A DNA stretch of 64,000 bases from Kineococcus sp. NBC_00420 (GTDB lineage Bacteria; Actinomycetota; Actinomycetes; Actinomycetales; Kineococcaceae): positions 1,488,001 to 1,552,000 of the forward strand of contig NZ_CP107930.1 of NCBI RefSeq assembly GCF_036021035.1. The letters are read 5' to 3'. Made by a program: the position numbers and the translations under genes. The notes beneath the pieces are model-generated. The model was given only the letters and a program-made list of their open reading frames with translations, did no database searches and was not told the DNA's origin. Shown piece by piece: positions 44,653 to 51,959 of the stretch (positions are counted from its first letter, which is position 1; the number at the start of each line of letters is the position of its first letter).

Positions 44653-44859
44653 TCAGTCCTGCTCACCACGCTCTGGCACGACGACGGCAGGAAGGACCGG
44701 CTTCGGCCCCGCGGGGACGATGGGGGTCCCCGCGCTGCTTCCGTCATCGGGCGCATCGCCGGCGGCAGGTTCGTAGGGCCATCTGTTCCCGGGTGTTGGC
44801 CAGTGCGCGTTTCGGTTGCGAGTGATGTCGTCGACCAGCTTGTCGATGTCTCGTTCCAT
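44653..44859 (-). CDS. Possible small protein, 68 residues
   Basis: Opens with MERDIDKLVDDITRNRNAHW, a plausible acidic helix, then a Pro/Gly-rich tail. Third codon positions are about 75% GC, consistent with coding but not decisive. No ribosome site is visible. It is the only credible gene in the 340-bp compartment between R3 and R4. Confidence 0.4.
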   Translation of the reverse strand: MERDIDKLVDDITRNRNAHWPTPGNRWPYEPAAGDAPDDGSSAGTPIVPAGPKPVLPAVVVPERGEQD

Positions 44860-44943
44860 GGCAGGAGCATCGCGCCATCGGCGTCACCATGCTCGGACAT
44901 TGAGGAGTCCACCGGCCGGACTGCGGTCTACCCGTGGCAGTGC

Positions 44944-44987
44944 GTCCATCGCCAGACGCGCGCACCGCGGGATGATCGGTAGATCGG
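44944..44987 (+). repeat. Array repeat R4
   Basis: Core at 44967-44986 (GCGGGATGATCGGTAGATCG) is a diverged copy, preceded by a well-kept GCGCGCACC. CATCGCC of the upstream arm is present but the arm is shortened. Confidence 0.65.
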
Positions 44988-45012
44988 ATGGCTCGCGTTC
45001 TAGCCTCGGTGC

Positions 45013-45162
45013 ATGGACTACCTGGTGTGCCCTTACGACCAAGAGCAGGTGAAGGTCGTCGAGGTGCGTTGGGGGCCGCAACAGCGACCACTCGTCCACT
45101 GTCCCGCTTGCGCAAGGCGATACGTATTTTCTGAGACGGGACTGGACGAGCTCGAATCCTGA
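45013..45162 (+). CDS. Small zinc-ribbon-like protein, 49 residues
   Basis: The product begins MDYLVCPYDQEQVKVVEVRW and has CPYD and HCPAC, three cysteines placed as in small zinc-ribbon proteins, plus ARRYVFSETGLDEL. Only three of four expected zinc ligands are cysteine; an Asp or His may serve as the fourth. It fills the 230-bp gap between repeats R4 and R5. No partner or function is apparent. Confidence 0.55.
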   Translation: MDYLVCPYDQEQVKVVEVRWGPQQRPLVHCPACARRYVFSETGLDELES

Positions 45163-45208
45163 GATGCCCTCGACTTCTCGGCGACGCACGACGGAGGTCA
45201 ACACGCCG

Positions 45209-45253
45209 CGTATGACCGAACGTCGCGCTGATTGCGGGGTGACCGTGCGCTGC
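45209..45253 (+). repeat. Array repeat R5
   Basis: Core at 45234-45253 (GCGGGGTGACCGTGCGCTGC) is a diverged copy. TATGACCGAACGTCG 23 bp upstream is a recognisable but shortened second arm. Confidence 0.6.
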
Positions 45254-45273
45254 GGGGTATGCCCCCGCCAATG

Positions 45274-45924
45274 TCATCTGCTCCTGGGGGCCAGGAGCCG
45301 CCGCAGTCGGCCGCGAGACCTGCGTCGTGCTTTCCAGGCCGCCTCAGCCTGCTGCTCGTCCTGCGTCAGGTCCTCCATCAGGCGCAGCGCCGAGCGCAAC
45401 GTGGAGTCGTACTGAGCAGCGTCGAAGGTGAAGGACCCAGCTGAGGAGAGGTCCGGCATCTCCTCAGCCGGAGTGTGAGCGTCTTCGCACCGTAGGTCTG
45501 TCCAGCGCACAAGCTCTCGCCCATCGGCTGGGTCGACTTCGCGTGTGACAGCGACGGTGAGTGCGCCGCAGTAGAGGTCACCGCACTCGGGGCAGCCGTA
45601 AAGGGGCAGCCGGCCCGGTTCGAGTAGGTCCCAGTCCGCGCCACGCTCTAGCGCGCCGAGCAGCTGCTGGAGGCTCAGCGCGGAGGGCTCGGGCCAGGCG
45701 AGGTCCGCGACGCTGACGAACTGGGACCCGTTCAGGCCGTAGGGCAGTGGAAGGTCCACCGAGAGGACTCGTTGCAGCACAGACGTGCCGTCGACGATGA
45801 AGTCCAGTTGTGTCAATGGTTCCTGCAGTCGGGGGATGAACCGAGCGCGCTTCTGCAGGCCGCGGCTGCCGGGGCGAGAACGTTCGACTTCTATGAGGTC
45901 CAGCCGAGCGAGTACGGGCTCCAC
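45274..45924 (-). CDS. Hypothetical protein with a Cys4 metal-binding motif
   Basis: The 216-residue protein has a CPECGDLYCG motif (about residue 110) in a segment GALTVAVTREV followed by VRWTDLRCED, a layout seen in conserved actinobacterial proteins of unknown role. The C-terminus is basic (RRRSRGRLRRLL). The GTG at 45924 has AGGA about 13 bp upstream. It is the only gene between R5 and R6 and points opposite to the repeats. GC content is visibly lower than the chromosomal blocks. Confidence 0.65.
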   Translation of the reverse strand: MEPVLARLDLIEVERSRPGSRGLQKRARFIPRLQEPLTQLDFIVDGTSVLQRVLSVDLPLPYGLNGSQFVSVADLAWPEPSALSLQQLLGALERGADWDLLEPGRLPLYGCPECGDLYCGALTVAVTREVDPADGRELVRWTDLRCEDAHTPAEEMPDLSSAGSFTFDAAQYDSTLRSALRLMEDLTQDEQQAEAAWKARRRSRGRLRRLLAPRSR

Positions 45925-46117
45925 GTCTTTGATGATCCTGCAGTTCTCGAGGAGTCGGGAACGATCGACGCGGGCTGACGTACCGGGAATCAGTCACGTC
46001 CCTCGGGCTACTTGCTGCCCGGCACGCTAAAGCGTGCGACGGCGTGGTTGGCCAGTCAGCGGTGAGACGGGGTAGTGACGACGTCCCGCCCAGTTGATGA
46101 CGCCTCAACTCACCGCT

Positions 46118-46164
46118 TCGCTGATGAACGCATTCGCGCGACCAGCGGGATGACCGGTAAGTCG
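46118..46164 (+). repeat. Array repeat R6
   Basis: Core at 46145-46164 (GCGGGATGACCGGTAAGTCG) matches in the first 12 positions and in the final AAGTCG, with an extra G between. Upstream arm reduced to GATGAACGC. Confidence 0.65.
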
Positions 46165-46174
46165 ACTGGGGTCC

Positions 46175-46516
46175 CTATGGGCCGCCGAGTAGCGAGTAGC
46201 TGACGAAACCGCGCGCTGTTTTGGCGTAGACGCCCACGGGGGCGTACGAGCCGTTGCTCACCCCGTACAGGTGGGTGCCGGCGCTGGTCACCCCCAGCTC
46301 GGTGGCACCTGAAGCAGATGCAGGCGAAGGGGGACCTTCATCGCGGCGGTAGTCGCGGTCGTCGAAGCGAATCTTGGGAGGCGTGGCAGAAGCTCGCAGC
46401 CGCCACTCCCAGGTCTGATCGTGCACCTGGAACACCCGCACGCCGAGGCCGAGGGCGACGATGCCCACCACGATCAGTGCAGCCACCTTGAGTCGCTGCA
46501 GGCTTTGAGAGCGCAT
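46175..46516 (-). CDS. Small membrane-anchored protein of unknown function
   Basis: The 113-residue product has one N-terminal membrane helix (VAALIVVGIVALGLGV) followed by a soluble extracytoplasmic part ending SYSLLGGP. No known domain recognised. ATG 46516 places the helix near the N-terminus; an upstream start at 46573 is in frame but adds a Cys-rich stretch. It is the only gene between R6 and R7 and lies on the minus strand. Confidence 0.55.
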   Translation of the reverse strand: MRSQSLQRLKVAALIVVGIVALGLGVRVFQVHDQTWEWRLRASATPPKIRFDDRDYRRDEGPPSPASASGATELGVTSAGTHLYGVSNGSYAPVGVYAKTARGFVSYSLLGGP

Positions 46517-46604
46517 CTGCTCACAATGGCAGTTGTCGAACACGGATAGTGATGGTCCGCAACGTCTCCGCAATCGATCACCGACTTCACACGTAGGGGT
46601 CTGC

Positions 46605-46670
46605 TGCAGAAGCGTGAAGTCGCCGGCCGCTCACGACCGTCCGTATCGCGGGATGACCGTGAAGTCGGCC
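46605..46670 (+). repeat. Array repeat R7
   Basis: Core at 46648-46667 matches 20 of 20. The upstream arm keeps GTGAAGTCGCCGGCC (46614-46628), 45 bp before the same point in the core. One of the best-preserved sites. Confidence 0.8.
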
Positions 46671-46736
46671 GGAGCTTTTCGCCACGCCGATACCCGCGGT
46701 TCCTCCGGAGACAGTTCTGCCCTACGTTCAAGATCT

Positions 46737-48170
46737 GTGACACACGCCGCCGTGGGCACCGAGAGGGCCCCAACCTGGTCGCGCGAGAACGGCCGCTCCC
46801 GCTGGGGTCTGCTGCTGGCCTTGGCCATCGACAACTTTGGCTCCGGCCTGTTCCTGCCCCTGGTGCTGGTCTACAGCGTCCAGGTCGTCGGCCTCTCCGT
46901 CGGTCTAGCTGGGACGCTGCTGTTCCTCGGCACCTTCATCGGCCTGGGCGCACCGCTGGTCGTGGGCACCGTGGTGGACCGCTTCGGGCCCCGCCGCGTC
47001 GTCATCACCTCCCAGCTCATCCAGGCCGTCGGCATGACCCTCTACCTCCTGGCCGGCACCGCCGGCAGCAGCGCAGGCAGCGGGGCAGGAAGCGGGGCTG
47101 GGTCTGGGCAAGGGGCCGCGGTGGCTTTGGCGGTCGGTGGGGCGGTGCTGGTCGCGGCCGGGACGCAGACCTTCTACAGCTCCCTGTTCTCCCTCATTTC
47201 CGCCGTCGCAGGCGATGGGCCCAAGGACGGGCCCTTCGCCCACGTCGACATGATCCGATCCGCCGCTTTCGGCCTCGGCGCACTGCTCGCCGCCGTCCTG
47301 CTGACCTGGCTGGACACCCCGGCCTTGCGCATCGCGGTCGCCGTGGATGCGCTCACCTTCGTGCTGGCCGCCGGCCTGCTGTGGCGCCTGGTCCACGTCG
47401 GGACCGCCCGCGACCGCCAGGCTTCCCCTGCAGTGCAGGCTCCGGCGCACCCCGCCATCTCCGATGAGGCCGGCCCGCACGCCACCGACCCGGCTCACAG
47501 CGCCGCCATGACCGATGCCTTCACGGCGACCGCGTCGACGGACACGTCAGCGGGCACCTCGGCGTCTGCTGCGCCGAGGCCGTGGCGCGACCGTCCCTTC
47601 CTGGTCCTGCTGGTGGTGATCGCTCTGACCGGCTTGGCCACCGACGTCCACCTCGTGGGCTTCTCGGTGTGGGCCCTGGAGCGGCTGCACGCACCGGCGT
47701 GGGTGCCGGGAGCCTCCATCGCGCTGCTGACCGGCATCACCTCCACCAGCACCGCCCTGGTGGTGCGCTGGACGAGTGGGTGGACGCGCACCCGCACCGT
47801 GGCCGCCGGGACAGTGCTGATCCTCCTCTGGTGCGTGATGTGTGCGGTGGCTCCGTCCATCGGTGGGGGGTGGCAGCCGGTGTGGCTGTTGGCTTCTACG
47901 GTCGTGCTGGCGGTTTCGGCCATGTTGATCGGTGTCCGGGTGATGGCGATGGCCGAGGCGTCGGCGCCGGTGCAGGCGCACGGGCGGTACATGGCGACGG
48001 TGCAGTACGGCTTCAACGCCACCGCCCTGCTGGCGCCCCTGCTGGTTGGTCTGTTCGCGGTGGCGTTGTGGTTGCCGTGGGCGGCGGTCGCGCTGGGCGG
48101 CGTGGGGGCGTTGGTGCTGTTGCCGTGGCTGGCCCGACGACTGCCCACGCACGCCGTCAGGGCGCAGTAG
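46737..48170 (+). CDS. MFS transporter with a Gly/Ser repeat loop
   Basis: The 477-residue protein has about 12 membrane helices and MFS signatures (LAIDNFGSGLFLPLVLVY, PLVVGTVVDRFGPRRV). A low-complexity SSAGSGAGSGAGSGQG loop follows helix 4, and a hydrophilic Ala/Thr-rich central loop (about residues 225-280) separates the halves. Probably an efflux pump. GTG 46737 is the first start near the hydrophobic region; no strong ribosome site is seen. It is the only gene between R7 and R8. Confidence 0.75.
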   Translation: MTHAAVGTERAPTWSRENGRSRWGLLLALAIDNFGSGLFLPLVLVYSVQVVGLSVGLAGTLLFLGTFIGLGAPLVVGTVVDRFGPRRVVITSQLIQAVGMTLYLLAGTAGSSAGSGAGSGAGSGQGAAVALAVGGAVLVAAGTQTFYSSLFSLISAVAGDGPKDGPFAHVDMIRSAAFGLGALLAAVLLTWLDTPALRIAVAVDALTFVLAAGLLWRLVHVGTARDRQASPAVQAPAHPAISDEAGPHATDPAHSAAMTDAFTATASTDTSAGTSASAAPRPWRDRPFLVLLVVIALTGLATDVHLVGFSVWALERLHAPAWVPGASIALLTGITSTSTALVVRWTSGWTRTRTVAAGTVLILLWCVMCAVAPSIGGGWQPVWLLASTVVLAVSAMLIGVRVMAMAEASAPVQAHGRYMATVQYGFNATALLAPLLVGLFAVALWLPWAAVALGGVGALVLLPWLARRLPTHAVRAQ

Positions 48171-48211
48171 GCGCCTGTCGGAGACGCGCCGTGGCTGGCC
48201 AGAGCGATGCC

Positions 48212-48283
48212 GGACATCGCCACGAGCGCGACGTCGCCGGTACTCAGGACCACCCGAATCGCGGGATGACCGTACGTGGCGGC
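48212..48283 (+). repeat. Array repeat R8
   Basis: Core at 48261-48280 matches 13 positions (GCGGGATGACCGT) and then reads ACGTGGC. The upstream arm is well kept: GACATCGCC then ACGAGCGCGACGTCGCCGG from 48222, 44 bp before the core equivalent. Confidence 0.75.
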
Positions 48284-48342
48284 CCTCGTCCATCCGGGGC
48301 GGCAGCCATGCGTAGGGCGATGCGCTACGGGAGGCTGTCTGG

Positions 48343-48774
48343 ATGCTCAGCAGGGACAGACCGCAGTCAGGCGCGCACCGCCTCCCACTGGGTGCGTTGT
48401 TGGCTGCAGAGCTGCTCCTCCTCGCCTTCGCCATCTGGGGGCTGGCCGAGGGACGGGTCGTGCAGACGGTGGTTGGAGCGCTTGGCGCGTTGATCAGCGC
48501 TGTTGTCATCGTCCGCATCACGGTGCGCAGTCATGAGACGAGCGCAGGAGAGGTGGAGAACCGGCTGCGTTTGAACCGTGCCTTGCTGCCTTACATCTCG
48601 ATCTTGAGCGTCGTCTTCGCCGGCGTGATGATCGCCGCCACCGTCGTGAGCTCGCCGTGGTGGCTCGTGGGAGTAGCGCCAGCTGTCGCGCTGCCTCTTG
48701 CTTGCGTGGCCCAGATCCGACACCTGAGGCGTCTGCACCTGTCCAGGGATCCGGAGGCGGGTACCGCGCAGTAG
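48343..48774 (+). CDS. Small four-helix membrane protein
   Basis: The 143-residue protein has four hydrophobic segments in two pairs (GALLAAELLLLAFAIWGL / VVGALGALISAVVIVRITV, then PYISILSVVFAGVMIAATV / LVGVAPAVALPLACVAQI) with a charged middle loop. I do not recognise the family. GGGAGG (48329-48334) supports ATG 48343. It is the only gene between R8 and R9. Confidence 0.65.
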   Translation: MLSRDRPQSGAHRLPLGALLAAELLLLAFAIWGLAEGRVVQTVVGALGALISAVVIVRITVRSHETSAGEVENRLRLNRALLPYISILSVVFAGVMIAATVVSSPWWLVGVAPAVALPLACVAQIRHLRRLHLSRDPEAGTAQ

Positions 48775-48855
48775 CCGCTACTGGCGGCCAAGACGGTCTG
48801 GGTCGATCACCCGAAGTTCGGCGATATGCGGGTGATCGTCGTACTCAGCTTGCAT

Positions 48856-48930
48856 CCGGACATCGCCATGACCGTGACGTCGCCGGCCGCTAGCGACAGC
48901 GCGCGCACCGCGGGATGACCGTGATGTCGA
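48856..48930 (+). repeat. Array repeat R9
   Basis: The most complete copy. Upstream arm ATGACCGTGACGTCGCCGGC (48868-48887) and core GCGGGATGACCGTGATGTCG (48910-48929), 47 bp apart at matching points. Outer bases CGGACATC and GATGTCGAG are also inverted relative to each other. Confidence 0.8.
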
Positions 48931-48952
48931 GGGCGGAGCAGGACTGCGGTCG

Positions 48953-49459
48953 CTACGACGTGCCGGTGGGGCGCACCCATCGGACCTCGCGCACCCCGTC
49001 CTCGATCTTGCTCCGTCCGTCGGGGGCGAAGCGGTGCGTGCGGTAGAAGGCCTGGGCGCGGGGGTTGGGGTCTGTGACCCACAGGGCAGCCGACTCGTCG
49101 GGGTCGAGGACGGCGTTGAGCAGTGCTGGTCCTGCTCCGCAGCCGTGGTGGGCTGCGTCGAGGTAGATGAGGTGCAACTGGAACTCCTCGGTAGCGTCGG
49201 GATCCTGCGTGGGGCCGGACATGGCGATGCCGACGATGGTGTCGTCCACTTCGGCGACGGCGGTGCGGTTGCTGCTCCACCGCTCATCGGTGAGGGCGCT
49301 GGTCCAGAAGCGTTCGCGGGCTGGCAGGAGGTTCGGGTCGTCCAGGACGGAGTCGGGCATCAGGCCGCGGTAGGTCTGCTGCCAGGAGGTGACGTGAACC
49401 TGCGCCATCTGTGGCGCGTCGCTGGGTCGTGCCTGGCGAACGGTGACCCCCGACGTCAT
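48953..49459 (-). CDS. GNAT family N-acetyltransferase
   Basis: The 168-residue protein has the GNAT order: VRQARPSDAPQMAQVH, HLIYLDAAHHGCGAGPALLNAV (acetyl-CoA loop, a variant of the usual R/Q-x-x-G-x-G/A) and NPRAQAFYRTHRF. It should transfer an acetyl group to an amine. AGGA precedes ATG 49459. A damaged relative lies at 10353-10973 outside the array. It shares the R9-R10 compartment with the next gene upstream, the phosphotransferase (73 bp away), same strand. Confidence 0.85.
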   Translation of the reverse strand: MTSGVTVRQARPSDAPQMAQVHVTSWQQTYRGLMPDSVLDDPNLLPARERFWTSALTDERWSSNRTAVAEVDDTIVGIAMSGPTQDPDATEEFQLHLIYLDAAHHGCGAGPALLNAVLDPDESAALWVTDPNPRAQAFYRTHRFAPDGRSKIEDGVREVRWVRPTGTS

Positions 49460-49531
49460 GCGCTCATCCTAGGAGCCGGCGGCTCGAGTCAATGTGTGCG
49501 TGATCTTCCGCCTTCTGAGGACACCGCTGGG

Positions 49532-50218
49532 TCATGGTGTGAAGGTGAGGGTGGCTTCGAGCCGGCCCCGCCACTGCACCCGCGCGGCCTCACCGTCCGG
49601 CGCCCAGCGGATGACGAAGTCCAAGGCCCACTCGCACTTGGCGACCATCGCGGCCTGACGCCGTCCCCAGTCCGGCTCCGTGCCGTAGCCCTCGAACAGG
49701 CTCGCCAAGGCGTCGACGAGGTGCGGGTGATGGGTGCGGACGATCCACTCCGCCCACGCGAGGTCGAGGACACCGTCGCCGAGGTGCGCGAACTCCCAGT
49801 CCACGATCGCACTCACCTTGAACGTGTCCGGGTCCAGGAGCAGGTTCTGGGGACCGAAGTCGCCGTGGACTAGGACCGCGCCGTCCTCAGCGGGGCCGAG
49901 CAGTTCTGGCCTGTCCAGCGCGCTGACGTCGAGGCGGTGGAGGAGGGCGGCGGTGCGCCCGACGCTGTGCAGCACGGCGTCGGGGGCCATCTCCAGTAGT
50001 TCCTGGCCGGGGCGGCCGGGCATGAAGGCAGTGCCGATCTGGCCGGCTTCCTCGTGGACCAGACCCGGTACGGGCAGGATGCCGGCGAGGTAGTGCAGGG
50101 CGGTGACCTCGGCGTGCTGGCGGGTGGGGGCATCAGGCCCGAGGTAGCGCTTGGTGATGATGCCGGCGTCGTTGCGGGTGGCGTTGGTGTAGCCGTGCGG
50201 TAGTCGTTCCTCGGTCAT
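49532..50218 (-). CDS. Aminoglycoside phosphotransferase-like kinase (APH fold)
   Basis: The 228-residue protein has the APH catalytic loop VLVHGDFGPQNLLLDPD (Asp then Asn) and the metal site SAIVDWEFAHLGD, with the ATP-lobe segment ITKRYLGPD. AAGGAG lies before ATG 50218. APH-fold enzymes phosphorylate antibiotics or small metabolites; the true substrate is not determined. Together with the downstream GNAT gene it is the only two-gene compartment apart from the toxin-antitoxin pair. Confidence 0.8.
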   Translation of the reverse strand: MTEERLPHGYTNATRNDAGIITKRYLGPDAPTRQHAEVTALHYLAGILPVPGLVHEEAGQIGTAFMPGRPGQELLEMAPDAVLHSVGRTAALLHRLDVSALDRPELLGPAEDGAVLVHGDFGPQNLLLDPDTFKVSAIVDWEFAHLGDGVLDLAWAEWIVRTHHPHLVDALASLFEGYGTEPDWGRRQAAMVAKCEWALDFVIRWAPDGEAARVQWRGRLEATLTFTP

Positions 50219-50334
50219 GGAGCTCCTTGCGACGGCTCGTCGTGCGGCCACCGTGGTCGCCGAACTAGGACTTGTCTACGCGATGCCCGGCTGGCGAGGC
50301 GACTGCTTTGCGGTGCTCGGCGATCTTCCGACTT

Positions 50335-50400
50335 TCGTCATGTCCGTGAAGTCGCCGGCCGCCGGGGCAGCGCTCACAACGCGGGATGACCGTGACGTCA
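50335..50400 (+). repeat. Array repeat R10
   Basis: Core at 50381-50400 matches 19 of 20 (final A for G). Upstream arm ATGTCCGTGAAGTCGCCGGC (50340-50359), 46 bp before the core equivalent. Confidence 0.8.
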
Positions 50401-50438
50401 AGCTCCGCGATGTGACCGGAAGGTCAGTCGACGATGTG

Positions 50439-50978
50439 CTAGGCGATGCCCTGAGCGCCGTAGGCGAAGTCCCCGCGTCGGTACCGACCCAAGATGTCCG
50501 CCGCCACCTGCTCCGGGGTCCCTTTCGGCCCGTCGACCAAGTGCCGATCCGTGATGCCCGCTCGCGTGAACTGCTCATGCATGTACCGCGTACCAGGCTC
50601 GCCATCGCGGTTGCCCTCCCGGGTCGTGACGTTGTGCACGCACCGTTCCACCAGAGGCAGCAGGACGGCGTAGTGCAACTCGTCCAGCCCAGTGGCCTCG
50701 AAGAAGGTCGGCAGGAACCAGGGCCTCATCACTCCGTCGAAGACGGTCTCGAAGCCGCCGTGCGTGTACTGGCCAGCCGCGGCGCCCGAGGCTCGGATGA
50801 CCGTGCGGTTCTGCTCCTCTGCCTCAGGTAGCCGCGGCGTCTGCGCCCCCTGATCTAGGAACCGGAAGAAGGCATCCCCTCGGAGCAGGACGCTCGGTGA
50901 GAGGCGGGCCGACACCAGGGAGCTGACAGTCGTCTTCCCGGCTCCGGGTGGCCCGGCGATGACAAGCAGCGTGGACAT
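50439..50978 (-). CDS. P-loop NTPase, small-molecule kinase-like (zeta-toxin-like fold)
   Basis: The 179-residue protein opens with Walker A in VIAGPPGAGKTTVSS and continues LLRGDAFFRFLDQG, a layout seen in AAA_33/zeta-type and gluconate-kinase-like proteins. It probably phosphorylates a small molecule. ATG 50978 is at the N-terminal edge of the P-loop domain. It is the only gene between R10 and R11. Confidence 0.75.
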   Translation of the reverse strand: MSTLLVIAGPPGAGKTTVSSLVSARLSPSVLLRGDAFFRFLDQGAQTPRLPEAEEQNRTVIRASGAAAGQYTHGGFETVFDGVMRPWFLPTFFEATGLDELHYAVLLPLVERCVHNVTTREGNRDGEPGTRYMHEQFTRAGITDRHLVDGPKGTPEQVAADILGRYRRGDFAYGAQGIA

Positions 50979-51047
50979 GCGGCCCTGTGTACCGACCCCG
51001 GCGTGGCGCGATCAAGGAGGTTTCAGGAGCATCGACGTCACCGACTG

Positions 51048-51078
51048 ACGTCCGGCCATCGTCATGAGAGGGCGTTGC
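51048..51078 (+). repeat. Array repeat R11 (half site)
   Basis: GTCCGGCCATCGTCATGAG aligns with the start of the upstream arm of R9 (CATCCGGACATCGCCATGAC), but the conserved core does not follow; chromosomal-type sequence begins instead. It marks the right edge of the array. Confidence 0.5.
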
Positions 51079-51087
51079 AAGCACTCG

Positions 51088-51900
51088 TCACGATCCGCAG
51101 GACAGACCCTGGTCAAGGATCGCCTCGATCTCGGCGTGCAGCCGCTGGTGGTCGAAGGGTTCGAGGTCCCACCGCGCCGCGAGGCGCTGCGCGAGCCGCG
51201 CGAACAACCGCACGCAGGCCCGCAGCGCCCGCGCAGTGTCCGCACCGTCGAAGCGGCCCCAGCAGTCCTCGAGCTCGCGTTGGACGCCGGGGTCCATCCA
51301 CTCCCGCATCCGGGACCCGAGGAAGCGGACGTCGACCGCCGCCCCGTACCTCGCCCGGTGGTCCCACTCGACGAGCCGCAGCAGCTGCTCCTTCAGGTCC
51401 CGGTCCCGGATCTTGGCCGACCACGGTTCGTCGCGCACGACCGCCTTCGCGCACATCAGCGCCGCTGCGTAGCCCCAGTTCAGGGCCTGTTCGACGTCGG
51501 CGGCGCTCGGCGGCTCCAGGAGCGGCGGCGACGGTTCGAGACCGGCCGCCAGCCCGTCGGCGTCGACCAGGACCGTGAACGGGCGGTCGCGCACGACGGC
51601 CGTCAGCTCCCCCACGGGCAGGACCGTGAGGTCCAGCTTGCCGCCGGCGTAGTAGACGATCCGGGACGGGTACCAGCCGGGTGCGTGCAACCTCTCGACG
51701 ACGAGGACCTCCCCCAGCTCCGACCACCACGCGTCGTCGGCCAGCAACGGGGTCGGGTCGTCCACGTACACCTCGAGGTCGCGGTCGGAGAGCGGGTGCG
51801 TGGCTCCGACCGCGGCCGAACCGGTGAGGAGGAGCGCCCGCACGTTCGGGTCGTCACCGGCCCACCGCGTCAGCCGGTCGAGCACGTCGTCGTAGTCCAC
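51088..51900 (-). CDS. ANT(6)-like aminoglycoside/streptomycin adenylyltransferase family protein
   Basis: The 270-residue protein has the nucleotidyltransferase motif TGSAAVGATHPLSDRDLEVYV (G27-S28, D39, D41) and a C-terminal helical domain (ALNWGYAAALMCAKAVVRDE, KEQLLRLVEWDHRARYG), matching the AadE/ANT(6) streptomycin adenylyltransferase group, slightly short. It may modify an aminoglycoside or a native nucleotide acceptor. Its last codons are the right border sequence of the array (51092-51105). Confidence 0.75.
   Translation of the reverse strand: MDYDDVLDRLTRWAGDDPNVRALLLTGSAAVGATHPLSDRDLEVYVDDPTPLLADDAWWSELGEVLVVERLHAPGWYPSRIVYYAGGKLDLTVLPVGELTAVVRDRPFTVLVDADGLAAGLEPSPPLLEPPSAADVEQALNWGYAAALMCAKAVVRDEPWSAKIRDRDLKEQLLRLVEWDHRARYGAAVDVRFLGSRMREWMDPGVQRELEDCWGRFDGADTARALRACVRLFARLAQRLAARWDLEPFDHQRLHAEIEAILDQGLSCGS
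51092..51105 (-). repeat. Right copy of inverted border sequence
   Basis: GATCCGCAGGACAG is the inverted copy of 41785-41798. It is part of the last codons of the adenylyltransferase gene (GLSCGS-stop). Confidence 0.5.
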
Positions 51901-51959
51901 GCACCGACCGTGCCAGGTCCCACGGGCAGGTGTCAGGGCCGGGTGGCACAGTCCACGCC

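Noticed and set aside
42120-50400. Repeats interpreted as a CRISPR array
   Set aside because: Repeats are 250-1600 bp apart, imperfect, and separated by genes rather than short uniform spacers; no cas genes are present.
42080-51078. Repeats interpreted as classical integron attC sites
   Set aside because: No RYYYAAC / GTTRRRY simple sites could be found at conserved positions, and no integron integrase is in the window. Kept only as a cassette-like hypothesis.
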